A DNA stretch of 52,973 nucleotides, taken from assembly GCA_002407775.1 (NCBI GenBank), contig DHOP01000068.1, positions 1 through 52,973 on the forward strand. The letters are read 5' to 3'. The notes under the pieces are model-generated. The model worked only from the letters and a program-made list of their open reading frames with translations, was not told the origin of the DNA and ran no database searches. Origin of the DNA: Prevotella sp. UBA5387. Lineage in GTDB: Bacteria; Bacteroidota; Bacteroidia; Bacteroidales; Bacteroidaceae. The stretch's first letter is position 1. The number at the start of each line of letters is the position of its first letter. This document shows, in pieces, positions 34,439 to 43,444 of this stretch. The position numbers and the translations under genes are program-made.

Positions 34439-35482
34439 TTATTCCGAAAAAATGACTTCACGTGAATACCAAAGTGTTAATAGCACAGCGGCAATAATGG
34501 TCATAGCAAATGCGAAAACCATGCGTTTAGGGCCTGATGGTTTGATAGGCACCTCCGCTCCTTGAATGGTGGTAAAAGCCGGTGTACGATCCTGTAGTTT
34601 AGCTTTGGCTACGTTGAGCTGAGTGAGCAGCGCGCTATAAGCATTAAACTTTAACTGCATGTCGTTTTCCAAATCTTCTTGTTTCGACTTAAAACTTTCT
34701 AGGATCACGTCCATATTCGCATCACTATATGCACCATAAGCCTGTCTTACCCCTTCATATTGTCGTTTGGCATCATTCACTAGATCTTGGTAGTGCTTGA
34801 CATCATTTCGTGCCTTGCTTGTGCGGTAGTCTGTGATGTATTGCTGTAGGAGTGAGCGCGTAGAATCTGCAAGAGTTTTACAAACCATAGGGTCTTGTGC
34901 CTCTGTGGTAATGCTGATTACTCCTGTTTTCTTGTCGGTAGTTATCTTGATGGAGCTTCTGATGGCACCGGCTAAATCATTATCTATCTTCGAAAGATGG
35001 TAAGGGTCAAATTTGGTGTACCCTCCAGCCTGTCTGTGAGTCGAGCTCAGTTTTGCCTTCATCCACTCTAAGGCCATTGTCCACCATGGAGCCTTGTTAT
35101 GTTTTAAGAGATAATCATAGTAGGTGGCATTCACCTGTCCGTCTATTGTTTTCACTTTCACTTTAAAGAGCTTGGAAACAAAACCATTGTCACTCATTAG
35201 GTTAGGATAGAGCAGAGGGGATATGGCATCGACCGTCTGCCCTGATGGTAGGTCTATTCCAAATGATGATGCAAGATCGCCAATGGAGTTCAAATTGACA
35301 GACGAACCCATCTCTGGGGCCATTACCGTGCTGCTGCTATAAGTACGTGGCTTCGCTAAAATGAGCAGATAACTCAGTATGAGCACCATCGGCAATGTGA
35401 TTAAAAAAACTTTCTTATGTACTTCAATTCTTTTATAGATAAGTTTTAAATCTATTCTTTTAACCTCATCGTTGTTATTCAT
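34439..35482 (-). CDS. Wzz-family chain-length determinant
   Basis: This 347-residue inner-membrane protein has transmembrane helices at about residues 21-42 (VFLITLPMVLILSYLLILAK) and near the C-terminus (RMVFAFAMTIIAAVLLTLWY). A long periplasmic helical region lies between them, and the conserved proline-glycine segment (PIKPSGPKR) precedes the second helix. It lacks a fused tyrosine-kinase domain, and no separate kinase gene is seen in the window. It controls polymer length together with the Wza channel gene just upstream. Confidence 0.92.
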   Translation of the reverse strand: MNNNDEVKRIDLKLIYKRIEVHKKVFLITLPMVLILSYLLILAKPRTYSSSTVMAPEMGSSVNLNSIGDLASSFGIDLPSGQTVDAISPLLYPNLMSDNGFVSKLFKVKVKTIDGQVNATYYDYLLKHNKAPWWTMALEWMKAKLSSTHRQAGGYTKFDPYHLSKIDNDLAGAIRSSIKITTDKKTGVISITTEAQDPMVCKTLADSTRSLLQQYITDYRTSKARNDVKHYQDLVNDAKRQYEGVRQAYGAYSDANMDVILESFKSKQEDLENDMQLKFNAYSALLTQLNVAKAKLQDRTPAFTTIQGAEVPIKPSGPKRMVFAFAMTIIAAVLLTLWYSREVIFSE

Positions 35483-35511
35483 AGTTTTATGCTCTATTTG
35501 AAGACAGAACT

Positions 35512-38106
35512 TTATTTTACCATATTCGCTATTGTGGCAATCATAGCGGCAATACTGGTTATGCCAGAGCCAACACTCATTGTCTCGGCAAGGCTCATTT
35601 TGCGAGAAAGTTTTGTAGGCACAATGATTTCACAGCCAGGTTCGATTTTTGCACCAGTGCTTAACTTGGATACCATACCATTCATGTAGATAATGTAAGA
35701 ATTGCTCTTGCGGGCATTTTGGGCAAAACCGCCAGCGGCATTGATATAGTATCTAGCGTTTTTCCCTTTCAAGAAAGCCACTGTGTTAGGATACATCACT
35801 GCACCATTGATCTTCACTGTAGCCGTGTATCTTGGCAAGATGAGTCGGTCTCCAGCACGCAACACAAGGTTGGCATCACTAGACGGATCGTTCAAAGCTT
35901 TGTCCAGTTCTATTCCAACAGGGATAGTATTAGGAATTTCATATTTCTCTAGTAGTGTGTTTGTGGTTTTTTCACCCACTTGTTGAATTCCGCCTCCACT
36001 ATTAGCGTTCGTTGCCAACTGCAACATCTGTTGTTGTAGTTGCTCTTGTTGCATCTTTAGTATTGCTTCCATTCGTTCACGTTCAACAGCATTTGGAATG
36101 CGTTCCAACCGTGCACCTTTGATATAAGCAAGATCAGTGACACCACCAGCCATCTTCAACAAGTCAGTAAGCCGTGCATTACGCCTAGGCAGTGTGTAGG
36201 AACCTGGAAACATCGCCTCACCATCCACAGTAACATTTTGTTGCTCGGAGTATGCGGGGCTTTTACGTACATATACCTCATCATAAGGCATCAATGTGAA
36301 ACCGGGTTCTCCATCAATTACAAAGCCATCTTTCAGGGCAAAGCTATAGGTTTGGGCAATGATACTGTCTGTCGTAAGTGCCTTTGGTTCTTTTACGCGG
36401 CGTGCCACGTCAACTTTTACTGTAGATGCCGTTTCCTTGAGGCCTCCGGCTTGAAGGACAAAGTCTTCGAGAGTTTCGTTGTCGGCATACTTATAGATTC
36501 CAGGATATTGCACTTCACCATGGATAGTGATTTGACGCTGGGTCAATTGCTCTTTTTTATCAGGAATAAAAAGAACATCGTTTTCTTTTAATGGAACATC
36601 TGCGACTTTACCACTCATAATACCAGCAACATCTACGCTCACGACTTCTAGCGTGCGGTCTGGTTTCATTCGATGCATCACTGCACGATTGGTAAATGCA
36701 GATTCCGTAAGTCCTTCTGCATGCTGGATGAGTGTACGGACACTATTGATGTTTTCACCCATCTGGTACATGCCAGGACGGAACACAGCGCCCTTGATCT
36801 CCACCGTATTGTTGTAACGGGGTAGGATAGAGTCTACGCTAACACTGTCGCCGTCGGCTATTCGGAAGCTACTCATGTCGAACTCCTCCACATTGAACAC
36901 AGCATACTCGCGTCCAGTCTTACGATTTACGCGTACAGCCTTGGTGTAAGCATCCCCGGTAAAGCCACCAGAATAGCGTAATAGACTCTCGATGCTTTCG
37001 TTTTTCTTCATCTCATAATACATCGGACGTTTCACTTTTCCAGTGATATTGACCAAACAATCATAAGGACCGACGATGATAACATCGCCATCAGTCAAAC
37101 GAACATTGCCAGTCATCTTGCCGTTGAGGATGTAATCGTAGATGTCGCACACACTAACCAATCGGTTTTGGCGATATATCTTGATGTTGCGGAGCGTGCC
37201 GAGATCGTTGGTTCCTCCTGCCATATAGAGGGCATGGAAAACACTGGCAAAGGCCGACAGCGTGTAAGTACCGGGGGCTTTCACTTCTCCCATTACGTTG
37301 ATGGATATGGTACGTGTTTGCCCGAGTGATATTTTGATTTGGCTACTCTGATAGCGAGTGCCCAGCCGACTTCGTATGCGGTTGTTGGCTTGTGCCACGG
37401 TGAGTCCGCTCACTTGAATGGGGCCATAGTTTTCTATGACGATTTCACCATCGGGAGATATTGTGGAATTAATTGTTTTCTGAGAGGCGCCATATATATC
37501 TACAATTACCGCATCGCCAGGTCCGAGCCTATAGCTCTGCGGTGTAGCAATATTCATTGCAGGTTCAAAGGTAAGGTCTTTATTGTTGAATATGTCCCGA
37601 CCAAACACTTTCTGCTTCTTTTTATCTCGATTGTCTAGTATCTTTCGCAACATTTCCAAAGAATCCTTGGGTGTCATGAGCCCAAGTTCACTCTGCATTA
37701 GGACAAATTCTTCGCTGTTCTCATCGTATTCTTGCTGCCAGTTCGGAGTGCTCTGTATGTGTTGGGTGGTTGTTGCGTTGCGTTGCGTTTCCACCTTCAT
37801 TGTCTCTTGCTTATCCTTTGGCTTTCCGTTGTTGGCGCGCAAGCGATCGTCTTGCGTGTTTTTTTCTTTCACGGTGCCCAATCCGGAGTTGTTCATCTGT
37901 CGCTCGTATTGCTTCCTTACGCGCCGGATTTGTGAGATGTCAACACCGTTTTGCATTAGCTTTGTCACTATTTGTGCCTGTGATGTGCCTCTTGACACCT
38001 CTTGCTGAACGAGATCAGCCACCTGAGAGTCGGTCATGGATGACTGTGCCCATATATTCAATGGACACAATGCAGCCACTATAATACTTATAATGAGTTT
38101 CTTCAT
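35512..38106 (-). CDS. Wza-type polysaccharide export protein with multiple SLBB domains
   Basis: This 864-residue exported protein has signal peptide KKLIISIIVAALCPLNIWAQ and a Gln/Asn-rich, charged spacer (about residues 22-180). The Poly_export domain starts YRLGPGDAVIVDIYG (about 193). About six SLBB-type beta-grasp repeats follow, each with a pattern like INVMGEVKAPGTY...AGG, then ITGKVKRPMYY, IKGAVFRPGMY, IHGEVQYPGIY, VDGEAMFPGSY and INGAVMYPNTV. A hydrophobic C-terminal segment may cross the outer membrane. First gene of the capsule operon; promoter at 38177-38184. Longer than E. coli Wza (about 380 residues), as usual in Bacteroidetes. Confidence 0.95.
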   Translation of the reverse strand: MKKLIISIIVAALCPLNIWAQSSMTDSQVADLVQQEVSRGTSQAQIVTKLMQNGVDISQIRRVRKQYERQMNNSGLGTVKEKNTQDDRLRANNGKPKDKQETMKVETQRNATTTQHIQSTPNWQQEYDENSEEFVLMQSELGLMTPKDSLEMLRKILDNRDKKKQKVFGRDIFNNKDLTFEPAMNIATPQSYRLGPGDAVIVDIYGASQKTINSTISPDGEIVIENYGPIQVSGLTVAQANNRIRSRLGTRYQSSQIKISLGQTRTISINVMGEVKAPGTYTLSAFASVFHALYMAGGTNDLGTLRNIKIYRQNRLVSVCDIYDYILNGKMTGNVRLTDGDVIIVGPYDCLVNITGKVKRPMYYEMKKNESIESLLRYSGGFTGDAYTKAVRVNRKTGREYAVFNVEEFDMSSFRIADGDSVSVDSILPRYNNTVEIKGAVFRPGMYQMGENINSVRTLIQHAEGLTESAFTNRAVMHRMKPDRTLEVVSVDVAGIMSGKVADVPLKENDVLFIPDKKEQLTQRQITIHGEVQYPGIYKYADNETLEDFVLQAGGLKETASTVKVDVARRVKEPKALTTDSIIAQTYSFALKDGFVIDGEPGFTLMPYDEVYVRKSPAYSEQQNVTVDGEAMFPGSYTLPRRNARLTDLLKMAGGVTDLAYIKGARLERIPNAVERERMEAILKMQQEQLQQQMLQLATNANSGGGIQQVGEKTTNTLLEKYEIPNTIPVGIELDKALNDPSSDANLVLRAGDRLILPRYTATVKINGAVMYPNTVAFLKGKNARYYINAAGGFAQNARKSNSYIIYMNGMVSKLSTGAKIEPGCEIIVPTKLSRKMSLAETMSVGSGITSIAAMIATIANMVK

Positions 38107-38176
38107 GTTTGTTCTTCGGTAGTAATGTAGTCTGCCTAATAAACGGAATTCTTCTTAAAATATTATTTATGATATG

Positions 38177-38184
38177 CAAAGATA
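38177..38184 (-). promoter_or_regulatory. -7 box of the capsule operon
   Basis: Reads TATCTTTG on the minus strand, about 70 bp before the wza start. No flanking inverted repeats for invertase control are visible. Confidence 0.65.
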
Positions 38185-38462
38185 CAACAAAATTCACCGA
38201 ACATTGTTGTTTTATTAGCTTTTGTGCGTGGGCGGAGACGCCCTCGTAGTGCCCCACATTAGTCCGTATGTTTATTACTCAGGGAAGTGTTAGTTTATGT
38301 CACCCGAAAGGTACGTCAATTTCACATGAAAATAGCGTATTGTTACTAATCTCAAGTCATAATACTTTTTTCTTCCAGTCTTATATTAATGTGAGTTTGA
38401 CGAATTTGTGAAGCAAAAGGTCTTGACTTCCCGATGGGTTCGCGAAAAGTGGCATTCTAGGG

Positions 38463-38550
38463 AGTGAATCAAATTGAATCACCAAGTGAATCAAATTGTT
38501 TCACTGACTAAAACAAATTGAATTACTCAGTAATTCAATTTAACTTAACC
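38463..38550. repeat. Degenerate AT-rich tandem array, 22-bp period, four units
   Basis: Units start at 38463, 38485, 38507 and 38529. The first two share AGTGAATCAAATTG exactly; the third keeps CAAATTGAAT and the fourth is more diverged. Units are near-palindromic, and units 3 and 4 together form a perfect 12-bp inverted repeat (38515-38526 with 38530-38541). A hairpin CTGTCAAA...TTTGACAG follows at 38550-38575. Same period as the array at 4184 but unrelated sequence. Confidence 0.7.
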
Positions 38551-38648
38551 TGTCAAAGGCGTCGTTTTTTGACAGAAATATATTTCGTCGAACTCAGGTT
38601 ATATCATTAATCCATAGACTTTGCCGATTAGGTGTTTTTCCAAGTGCG

Positions 38649-38715
38649 AAAAAAAGGGAAGAATATCGGATGATTGATGACTTGGTAGTCACATATCATT
38701 CGGCATCCTTCCCGG
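38649..38715 (-). terminator. Terminator of enolase
   Basis: A long imperfect hairpin (GGGAAG... at 38656 pairing with ...CTTCCC at 38714, about 28 bp with G-U pairs and mismatches). On the minus strand it is followed by a run of seven T. Confidence 0.8.
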
Positions 38716-38779
38716 ATATTTATCGTCCTCAGTTTAAGTTATACCCCTTGAAGGGTAACTGAGATTGATTACTGATGTT

Positions 38780-40087
38780 TTACTTCAGTTTGTTGTAACC
38801 GTACTTAGCGCTGTCACCAAGTTCCTCCTCGATGCGGATGAGTTGGTTGTACTTAGCCAAGCGGTCCGTGCGGCTCATAGAACCAGTCTTGATTTGACCA
38901 GAGTTGGTAGCGACGGCGATGTCAGAGATTGTGGTATCCTCAGTCTCGCCAGAACGGTGAGAAGTTACAGAGGTGTAGCCGTGACGATGAGCCATCTCGA
39001 TAGCTTCGAGGGTCTCAGTCAGGGAACCAATCTGGTTAACCTTGATAAGGATAGAGTTTGCTGCGCCCATCTTGATTCCCTTTTCGAGGAACTTCACGTT
39101 GGTCACGAACAAGTCATCACCTACGAGCTGGCAACGATCACCAATCTTAGCTGTGAGCTTCACCCAGTTTTCCCAGTCGTTCTCATCGAGACCATCCTCG
39201 ATAGAGTCAATAGGATATTTGGTGATAAGTTCTTCCAAATAAGCGATCTGCTCGTCTGCGGTGAGCTTCTTGCCATTAGGATCCTTAGGCATACCGCTCT
39301 TGAGCTGACGGTAGTCATAGTACCACTCGCCATTCTCTTGAACGGCGAACTCGCTAGCTGCGCAGTCCATAGCAATAGTTACGTCCTTTCCCGGCTCATA
39401 ACCAGCGTCCTTGATGGAAGCGATAATGGTGTCTAGAGCATCTTCGATACCATTGAACTTAGGAGCAAAGCCACCCTCGTCGCCTACGGCTGTGGAGAGA
39501 CCGCGCTTCTTCAAGTTCTTAGCCAATGCATGGAACACCTCAGCACCCATCTGTACTGCCTTTTTCTCGCAGCATGCACCAACTGGGCGAATCATGAATT
39601 CCTGGAAAGCGATAGGAGCGTCAGAGTGAGCGCCACCGTTGATAATGTTCATCATAGGAACGGGGAGCACGTATGTGTTAGAACCGCCGATATAACGATA
39701 AAGAGGGATATTCAGAGCCTTTGCAGCGGTATGAGCCACAGCAAGAGATACACCGAGGATAGCATTGGCACCAAGTTTGCTCTTGGTTGGAGTGCCATCG
39801 AGAGCCAACATCTTATAGTCGATTTTGCGCTGCTCAAGTACACAGTCACCCTTCAAAGCGGGAGCGATGATGTTGTTCACATTTTCAACGGCTTTCAACA
39901 CACCCTTACCGCCATAACGATTTTTGTCGCCATCACGCAGTTCGAGAGCTTCGTTCTCGCCGGTAGATGCACCAGATGGAACGCTTGCACGACCCATTAC
40001 GCCATTTTCCAACGTTACTTCAACTTCAACTGTAGGGTTGCCACGAGAGTCAAGTATCTCGCGAGCATGAATCTTTTCAATTTTCAT
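38780..40087 (-). CDS. eno: Enolase
   Basis: This 435-residue glycolytic enzyme interconverts 2-phosphoglycerate and phosphoenolpyruvate. N-terminal HAREILDSRGNPTVEVEV, substrate-loop SGASTGENEALELRDGD, catalytic AVGDEGGFAP (about residues 205-214), metal ligands in SIEDGLDENDWENW (about 293) and the signature ILIKVNQIGSLTETLEAIEM (about 342) are all present, and the length is normal. Single gene with its own promoter and terminator. Confidence 0.99.
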   Translation of the reverse strand: MKIEKIHAREILDSRGNPTVEVEVTLENGVMGRASVPSGASTGENEALELRDGDKNRYGGKGVLKAVENVNNIIAPALKGDCVLEQRKIDYKMLALDGTPTKSKLGANAILGVSLAVAHTAAKALNIPLYRYIGGSNTYVLPVPMMNIINGGAHSDAPIAFQEFMIRPVGACCEKKAVQMGAEVFHALAKNLKKRGLSTAVGDEGGFAPKFNGIEDALDTIIASIKDAGYEPGKDVTIAMDCAASEFAVQENGEWYYDYRQLKSGMPKDPNGKKLTADEQIAYLEELITKYPIDSIEDGLDENDWENWVKLTAKIGDRCQLVGDDLFVTNVKFLEKGIKMGAANSILIKVNQIGSLTETLEAIEMAHRHGYTSVTSHRSGETEDTTISDIAVATNSGQIKTGSMSRTDRLAKYNQLIRIEEELGDSAKYGYNKLK

Positions 40088-40141
40088 CGTTTACCTAATT
40101 ATTTTGTTTGAATTAAAAATGTTTCCTGATTTTTGATGATA

Positions 40142-40149
40142 CAAAGTTA
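40142..40149 (-). promoter_or_regulatory. -7 box of enolase
   Basis: Reads TAACTTTG on the minus strand, about 55 bp before the start codon. Confidence 0.65.
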
Positions 40150-40373
40150 CCGCCAAAAAACGAGATAGGCAATGTTTTATCGTTATTATTTGTTGGTTTT
40201 TGTTTTTTTTATCAAGATGAGAAAGAAAGGGAATGACCCTTTTTAGAAGACGGTGTCAATGACTAAGGAAAGCGCTACCTCGTTGCTAATTGCAGAACTG
40301 ATATTAGGGTAAATCGAAGAGTCTGAATAATCTGTGTTGCCCATTGATTCCAACAACTTTGCCCAAACAAAAA

Positions 40374-40401
40374 GAGGTTGGTGCAGGATGCTACCAACCT
40401 C
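40374..40401. other. Orphan hairpin
   Basis: GAGGTTGG at 40374-40381 pairs with CCAACCTC at 40394-40401. It resembles a terminator stem, but no gene ends near it and T-runs are short. It could close a small RNA or be a remnant. Confidence 0.4.
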
Positions 40402-40547
40402 GAATGATAAATTTCGCTACAAAATAATATCGCGAAACCATCAAAAAACATTAGCAAATATAGGTTTTCTTTTCTATCAAAGCAAATATTTTATGCTTAA
40501 TATGTGATTTTTAACACTTTACATTCTGTAAATCGGCATTTCTTCCT

Positions 40548-40555
40548 TATCTTTG
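40548..40555 (+). promoter_or_regulatory. -7 box of the pectinase gene
   Basis: TATCTTTG, nearly 200 bp before the start codon, so the mRNA should have a leader of about 185 nt. Confidence 0.6.
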
Positions 40556-40672
40556 TGCAAGAAAATAAAGTTAATATGGGGGTGTTGCCCCATCAAACTA
40601 ATTAATGGTTGAAGGTTTTGTGTCTGTGAAGACAATGACCTTTCTTTTCCATTTGATTTTAAATTGGTATTG

Positions 40673-40708
40673 CAGGCTCAATCTGTGAAGATGGTAGCCT
40701 GTTTTTTT
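40673..40708 (+). terminator. Terminator-like hairpin in the pectinase leader (attenuator candidate)
   Basis: CAGGCT at 40673-40678 pairs with AGCCTG at 40696-40701, followed directly by seven T. It lies between the promoter and the start codon at 40749. Upstream in the leader, the loop sequence TCTGTGAAGA occurs twice (near 40623 and 40682), and other hairpins can form (GGGG...CCCC near 40577-40590). Confidence 0.6.
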
Positions 40709-40748
40709 GTAAACAACTACAGACAAAATCAAATCAAAAACTAAGAAT

Positions 40749-43322
40749 ATGAACATTAAAAAATTAACGACGTTACTGGTCATCCTTTTTCTGCCGCTTA
40801 TGATTTCGGCTCAACAGTGGGATGAGGCGATGTATCGCAGTATTGAGAAAAGCATTCGCCAACCTCAATTCTCGGACCGGCAGTATAGTATCATCAACTT
40901 TGGTGCATCGACAAAAGCCACAGCTGCCAAGAACCAGCGGGCTATCAACAAGGCCATTTCCACCTGTTCCAAGAAAGGTGGTGGAAGTGTCATCGTGCCT
41001 AAGGGCGAGTGGCATACAGGTGCCATCCGTTTGCTGAGCCATGTGAATCTTGTTATTGAGGATAGTGCGACCTTGAAGTTTGCTTTTGAGCCAGAACTAT
41101 ACCCATTGGTCAAAACAGCATGGGAAGGACTGGCCTGCTGGAACTATTCTCCTTGTATCTATGCCTATGAAGCCACTGATGTTGCCATTACAGGTAAGGG
41201 AACTATCAATGGCAATGGTTCCAACGAAACCTGGTGGGCATGGTGTGGAGCGGACAGATTTGGTTTTGTTAAGGGTAAGACTACCGAAGCGCAAAGTCTC
41301 GGATCCCGTGCGCGACTCCAGAAGTATGCCGAGGATGGTGTGCCAGAGGACGAACGTCGCTTCGGCAAAGGTGAAGGATTGCGTCCCCAACTTATAAACT
41401 TCAATCGTTGTGATGGGGTGTTAATAAAGGGAGTGACCATGCTCAATTCGCCTTTCTGGGTAATACATCCCTTGCTTTCAAAGAATGTCACCGTTGATGG
41501 TGTAACTGTCTTCAATGACGGTCCCAATGGAGACGGCTGTGATCCGGAGGCATGCGACGGCGTGCTCATTCAGAACTGTACATTCCATACAGGCGATGAT
41601 TGCATCGCAATTAAAAGTGGACGTAACAATGATGGCCGTCTTTGGAATCAACCTTCTCAGAATATCATTATTCGCAACTGCACAATGGCCGATGGACATG
41701 GTGGTGTAGTTATTGGCTCTGAGATTTCTGGCGGTTGTCGCAACGTATTTGCTGAGGACTGCTACATGGACTCCCCTAACCTGGACCGTGTGCTTCGCAT
41801 CAAGACCAACAACTGTCGTGGAGGTGTCATTGAAAATATCAACATGCGCAATGTTACTGTGGGCCGATGTAACGAGTCTGTGCTGCGCATCAATCTTGAT
41901 TATGAACCGCGTGAAGTGTGCTATCGTGGCTTTGAACCGACGGTGCGTCGGGTTTATATGGAGAATGTAACTAGTCAGCAAAGCAAGTATGGGGTGCAGA
42001 TCATCGGGCGTGATAACATTGATAATGTGAGCGACATTACGGTGCGCAATTGCCATTTCAATGGTGTTTCCCTTAAGCCCATAAGCATTACGGGACGTAC
42101 AAGCAACGTGAAGTTTGACAATCTTTTCATCAACGGCTCGCTTGTTCTTAATGCTGGAGAACAGCCTTACAACTACTATTCTCAATGGATGGTTGCCTCG
42201 GAGATGAAGCGCGTGCCCCAAAGCTACATGCTCGATTTTTCCAAGAAACCAAAGTGGAGTTATGTGATGGGCATCGAATTGGAGAGCATGCTCGACACTT
42301 ATCTTCGTTACAAAGATCAAGCCATCCTCGAATACCTGCGTTCTTATCCTGCCAAGATGATTGATGAGAAAGGAAACATCACAGGATATGAATATAAGGA
42401 CTTCAACCTAGACAATGTGCGCACCGGTCGTTTCATCTATCGCATGAATCAAATGGAGCCACAGAAGAACCTGGACAAGGCCATTGCAACACTTTTCAAG
42501 CAACTTGAAAATCAGCCTCGCACCAATGAAGGTGTGTGGTGGCACAAGGCAATCTATGCTAATCAGGTTTGGCTCGACGGTATCTATATGGGACTTCCAT
42601 TCTACACCATGGCAGCTCCAGAGGTCAAGGGAATGAAGAAGGCCATTAAGAAATATTGGCCAGACGCTGTTGATCAGATCACAAAAACTGACCATCGCAC
42701 CTATGATGCTGCTACTGGACTGTGGAAACATGCTTGGGACGAGACACATACTGCTTTCTGGGCTGACAAGACAACTGGCCAGAGCCAGCACACTTGGGGT
42801 CGTGCACTCGGATGGTATACAATGGCCATGGTCGAAGTGCTCGATGCTTTACCCGCCAACTATGAACGCCGTGGCGAGGTTATTGACCTCTTCCAAAAGG
42901 CTATGAAACAGGTTGTGAAATATCAAGACAAGAAGACTGGAGTATGGTATGATGTGATGGATGTGAATGATCCGCGCAATTATTTGGAGTCAACATGCTC
43001 ATCGATGTTTGCCTATTGTTTGCTTAAGGGAGCTCGTCTTGGTTATCTCGATGATAGTTTCCGTAAGGCTGGCGAGCGTGCATACGACGGAATACTCAAG
43101 GAGTTTATCCGAGTTAATGCCGACAAGACCATTTCTCTCACACGTTGCTGTTCTGTCAGTGGTCTCGGCCCTGCCCCTGGACCATTCGTGAAAGAACCAA
43201 ACTTCAAACGTGATGGTTCATTCGACTATTATATGAGTGAACCTATTCGTGACAATGATGCCAAGGGTGTTGGTCCGTTCGTATGGGCTAGCTTGGAGAT
43301 GGAGCAAGCTGCAGCAAAGTAA
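40749..43322 (+). CDS. Exported bifunctional pectinase: GH28 polygalacturonase fused to GH105
   Basis: This 857-residue protein has signal peptide NIKKLTTLLVILFLPLMISA. The GH28 beta-helix occupies about residues 45-480: catalytic aspartates in GDGCDPEACDG (about 258-268) and HTGDDCIAIKSG (about 276-287), GHGGVVIGSE, and the RVLRIKTNN signature. The GH105 (alpha/alpha)6-barrel covers about 510-857: RTNEGVWWHKAIYANQVWLD with the catalytic aspartate in WLDGIYMGLPFY, then WGRALGWYTMAMVEVLDALP. One polypeptide could thus cut polygalacturonan and remove unsaturated end residues. Preceded by a long structured leader; followed by a strong terminator. Confidence 0.93.
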   Translation: MNIKKLTTLLVILFLPLMISAQQWDEAMYRSIEKSIRQPQFSDRQYSIINFGASTKATAAKNQRAINKAISTCSKKGGGSVIVPKGEWHTGAIRLLSHVNLVIEDSATLKFAFEPELYPLVKTAWEGLACWNYSPCIYAYEATDVAITGKGTINGNGSNETWWAWCGADRFGFVKGKTTEAQSLGSRARLQKYAEDGVPEDERRFGKGEGLRPQLINFNRCDGVLIKGVTMLNSPFWVIHPLLSKNVTVDGVTVFNDGPNGDGCDPEACDGVLIQNCTFHTGDDCIAIKSGRNNDGRLWNQPSQNIIIRNCTMADGHGGVVIGSEISGGCRNVFAEDCYMDSPNLDRVLRIKTNNCRGGVIENINMRNVTVGRCNESVLRINLDYEPREVCYRGFEPTVRRVYMENVTSQQSKYGVQIIGRDNIDNVSDITVRNCHFNGVSLKPISITGRTSNVKFDNLFINGSLVLNAGEQPYNYYSQWMVASEMKRVPQSYMLDFSKKPKWSYVMGIELESMLDTYLRYKDQAILEYLRSYPAKMIDEKGNITGYEYKDFNLDNVRTGRFIYRMNQMEPQKNLDKAIATLFKQLENQPRTNEGVWWHKAIYANQVWLDGIYMGLPFYTMAAPEVKGMKKAIKKYWPDAVDQITKTDHRTYDAATGLWKHAWDETHTAFWADKTTGQSQHTWGRALGWYTMAMVEVLDALPANYERRGEVIDLFQKAMKQVVKYQDKKTGVWYDVMDVNDPRNYLESTCSSMFAYCLLKGARLGYLDDSFRKAGERAYDGILKEFIRVNADKTISLTRCCSVSGLGPAPGPFVKEPNFKRDGSFDYYMSEPIRDNDAKGVGPFVWASLEMEQAAAK

Positions 43323-43370
43323 TCGTTAATCCCAATTCATGCAGATGTTTGGATTGGGGCTGCAAACAGC

Positions 43371-43410
43371 AATAAATAAGGGGTGGACAAATGCCCACCC
43401 CTTATTTATT
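43371..43410. terminator. Bidirectional terminator between pectinase and epimerase genes
   Basis: AATAAATAAGGGGTGG at 43371-43386 is perfectly complementary to 43395-43410 with an 8-base loop. AT-rich outer arms serve both converging genes. Confidence 0.85.
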
Positions 43411-43444
43411 GGTAGTGTTTGAAGAAGCAACCCAATCCTCTTCA

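Larger units (their letters stand above)
38107..38779. other. 673-bp intergenic region between capsule operon and enolase
   Basis: Contains the wza promoter (38177-38184), about 280 bp without recognisable features, the 22-bp-period AT-rich array (38463-38550), a small hairpin (38550-38575) and the enolase terminator (38649-38715). No gene is seen. Confidence 0.7.
40088..40748. other. 661-bp divergent intergenic region with a long structured leader
   Basis: Holds the enolase promoter (40142-40149), a hairpin at 40374-40401 (GAGGTTGG/CCAACCTC) with no clear owner, the plus-strand promoter at 40548-40555 and the structured 5' leader of the pectinase gene, including a terminator-like hairpin at 40673-40708. 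Confidence 0.7.

Noticed and set aside
38107..38260. Invertible promoter for the capsule operon
   Set aside because: No pair of inverted repeats flanks the wza promoter and no invertase gene is in the window.
41478..42320. 280-residue minus-strand ORF opposite the pectinase gene
   Set aside because: Shadow of the GH28 domain, composition rich in His/Ile as expected for an antisense frame.
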